Part shown: positions 32,629-33,129 of the stretch, piece after piece
Layout of the letters: the number at the start of each line of letters is the position of its first letter
How positions within the stretch are numbered: the first letter of the stretch is position 1
Assembly (NCBI GenBank): GCA_002354335.1
Contig: DELI01000014.1
Span: 1-33,129 of the forward strand
Direction of reading: 5' to 3'
Length of the DNA: 33,129 bases
From: Sphingobacterium sp. UBA2700
Lineage (GTDB): Bacteria; Bacteroidota; Bacteroidia; Sphingobacteriales; Sphingobacteriaceae
Notes under the pieces: generated by a model
What the model was told of the DNA's origin: nothing
Seen by the model: only the letters and a program-made list of their open reading frames with translations
Database searches by the model: none
Made by a program: the position numbers and the translations under genes

Positions 32629-32640
32629 CGTAAATTTACG
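32629..32640. promoter_or_regulatory. Palindromic CGTAAATTTACG in divergent promoter
   Basis: Perfect 12-bp palindrome between two divergent genes. TAAATTTA matches TAnnTTTG at 7 of 8 positions on either strand. For the minus-strand gene, CAAA (32656-32659; TTTG on that strand) lies 17 nt upstream, an acceptable -33. For the plus-strand gene no well-spaced -33 is seen. Confidence 0.4.
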
Positions 32641-32665
32641 GAAATTGTCTTTTTTCAAAACAACA

Positions 32666-33073
32666 ATGAAAAATTTTAAGAAATATTATATTATCCCGGC
32701 TAGCCCAGAGGAGCTCTATCGCGCACTGACGACTGAAATTACTATACGTCTGTGGACAGGAGACCTTGTCACAATCGATCCAACAGTTGGTGGCGAGTTT
32801 TCACTTTGGGATGGCGCGATAGAAGGTAAGTTCATCGCCCTGGAACCATTCAGTAAGATTGTACAGCAATGGTATTTTGGAGAACAAGAAGAACCATCCA
32901 TAGTGACATTAAAACTCCATGAACATAAAAAGGGAACTTCCTTTGAAGTCAACCATGTAAATATCCCTGATGAAGCCTATGACGATATTGTAGCCGGATG
33001 GACAGAAACTTATGTAGAATCGTTGTTGGAGTTCTATGAGGATGAGGATGAGGATACTTCTAGTAGACTTTAG
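32666..33073 (+). CDS. START-like / SRPBCC (AHSA1-type) domain protein
   Basis: Cytoplasmic protein of 135 aa with the helix-grip fold: MKNFKKYYIIPASPEELYRALTTEITIRLWTGD is the opening strand and helix, GGEFSLWDGAIEGKFIALEPFSKIVQQW the sheet of the cavity, and DIVAGWTETYVESLLEFYED the long C-terminal helix. SRPBCC proteins bind hydrophobic ligands or act as chaperone co-factors; no ligand can be named. The C-terminus is very acidic (EDEDEDTSSRL). The ATG at 32666 is preferred; a TTG at 32645 adds seven unconserved residues. The stop codon TAG is also the first TAG of a heptad repeat array. Confidence 0.88.
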   Translation: MKNFKKYYIIPASPEELYRALTTEITIRLWTGDLVTIDPTVGGEFSLWDGAIEGKFIALEPFSKIVQQWYFGEQEEPSIVTLKLHEHKKGTSFEVNHVNIPDEAYDDIVAGWTETYVESLLEFYEDEDEDTSSRL

Positions 33074-33129
33074 ATATCAGACGTAAGACATTAGAGTATG
33101 GCGTCGCTTGACGTTAGATCTTAGACGTA
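33071..33129. repeat. Heptad-type repeat at right edge
   Basis: TAGATAT, CAGACGT, AAGACAT, TAGAGTA, then TGGCGTCGCTTGACGT, TAGATCT, TAGACGT. It shares the phrase GTATGG(C)GTCGCT with 7652-7662 and the TAGANNT heptads with 7620-7650 and 187-223. It runs off the window. Confidence 0.7.

Noticed and set aside
1..33129. tRNA, rRNA, transposase, integrase or phage genes
   Set aside because: None was recognised on either strand; the only mobile-like material is the non-coding repeat units.

Overview
The window looks like a chromosomal segment of a Bacteroidota bacterium, most likely Sphingobacteriaceae (Sphingobacterium or a close relative). The reasons are an OMP_b-brl_3-type outer-membrane barrel, CarboxypepD_reg-like domains, a GldD lipoprotein, the Bacteroidota-type BamD, RpoZ and CoaBC proteins, few Shine-Dalgarno sequences, and several TAnnTTTG (-7) promoter elements. 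The genus is an inference. There are no rRNA or tRNA genes, transposases, phage genes or CRISPR arrays.

Layout. (1) 1-284: intergenic repeats and the terminator of the first gene. (2) 285-3870 (-): a secreted CBM9-like protein followed by a large outer-membrane barrel protein. (3) 3871-4420: repeat-filled gap. (4) 4421-5032 (+) rnhB, convergent with 5063-7546 (-), a YfhO-type membrane protein. (5) 7547-8195: second large repeat-filled gap. (6) 8196-13507 (-): rsgA, an AsmA-like protein, and a TrkH/KtrB plus TrkA/KtrA potassium-uptake pair. (7) 13630-17550 (+): polA and a MORN/YwqK-like exported protein. (8) 17612-21080 (+): a phosphatidylserine-decarboxylase-like protein with altered active-site residues, a PhoR-like histidine kinase, and a PhoU-like (DUF47) plus PiT phosphate transport pair behind a Pho-box-like promoter. 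(9) 21312-22694 (+): an abundant-type OmpA-family porin with a strong terminator. (10) 22913-27525 (+): TPR protein, aroE, gldD, a metallo-hydrolase and a LolC/E-like permease, tightly packed. (11) 27522-28524 (-): a CarboxypepD-like exported protein and a NifU-like Fe-S scaffold. (12) 28738-31232 (+): bamD, rpoZ, coaBC. (13) 31243-32610 (-): an RsmB/RsmF-type rRNA m5C methyltransferase, divergent from a START-like protein at 32666-33073 (+). Repeats resume at the right edge.

Most genes are ordinary housekeeping or envelope genes. The unusual material is of three kinds. First, gaps in the left 8.2 kb and at both edges hold a modular composite repeat: heptad arrays with TAG every 7 nt, a G+C-rich linker, and an element that in its complete form is a 78-bp imperfect inverted repeat centred on CAGGATCCTG. 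Second, the Psd-like protein has Cys where the family has the pyruvoyl-forming Ser and Arg where it has the conserved His, so it is probably a pseudoenzyme or has a new function. Third, a pair of CTTAACA half-sites spaced 11 bp apart lies just upstream of a perfect TAnnTTTG box, which predicts phosphate control of the DUF47-PiT operon.
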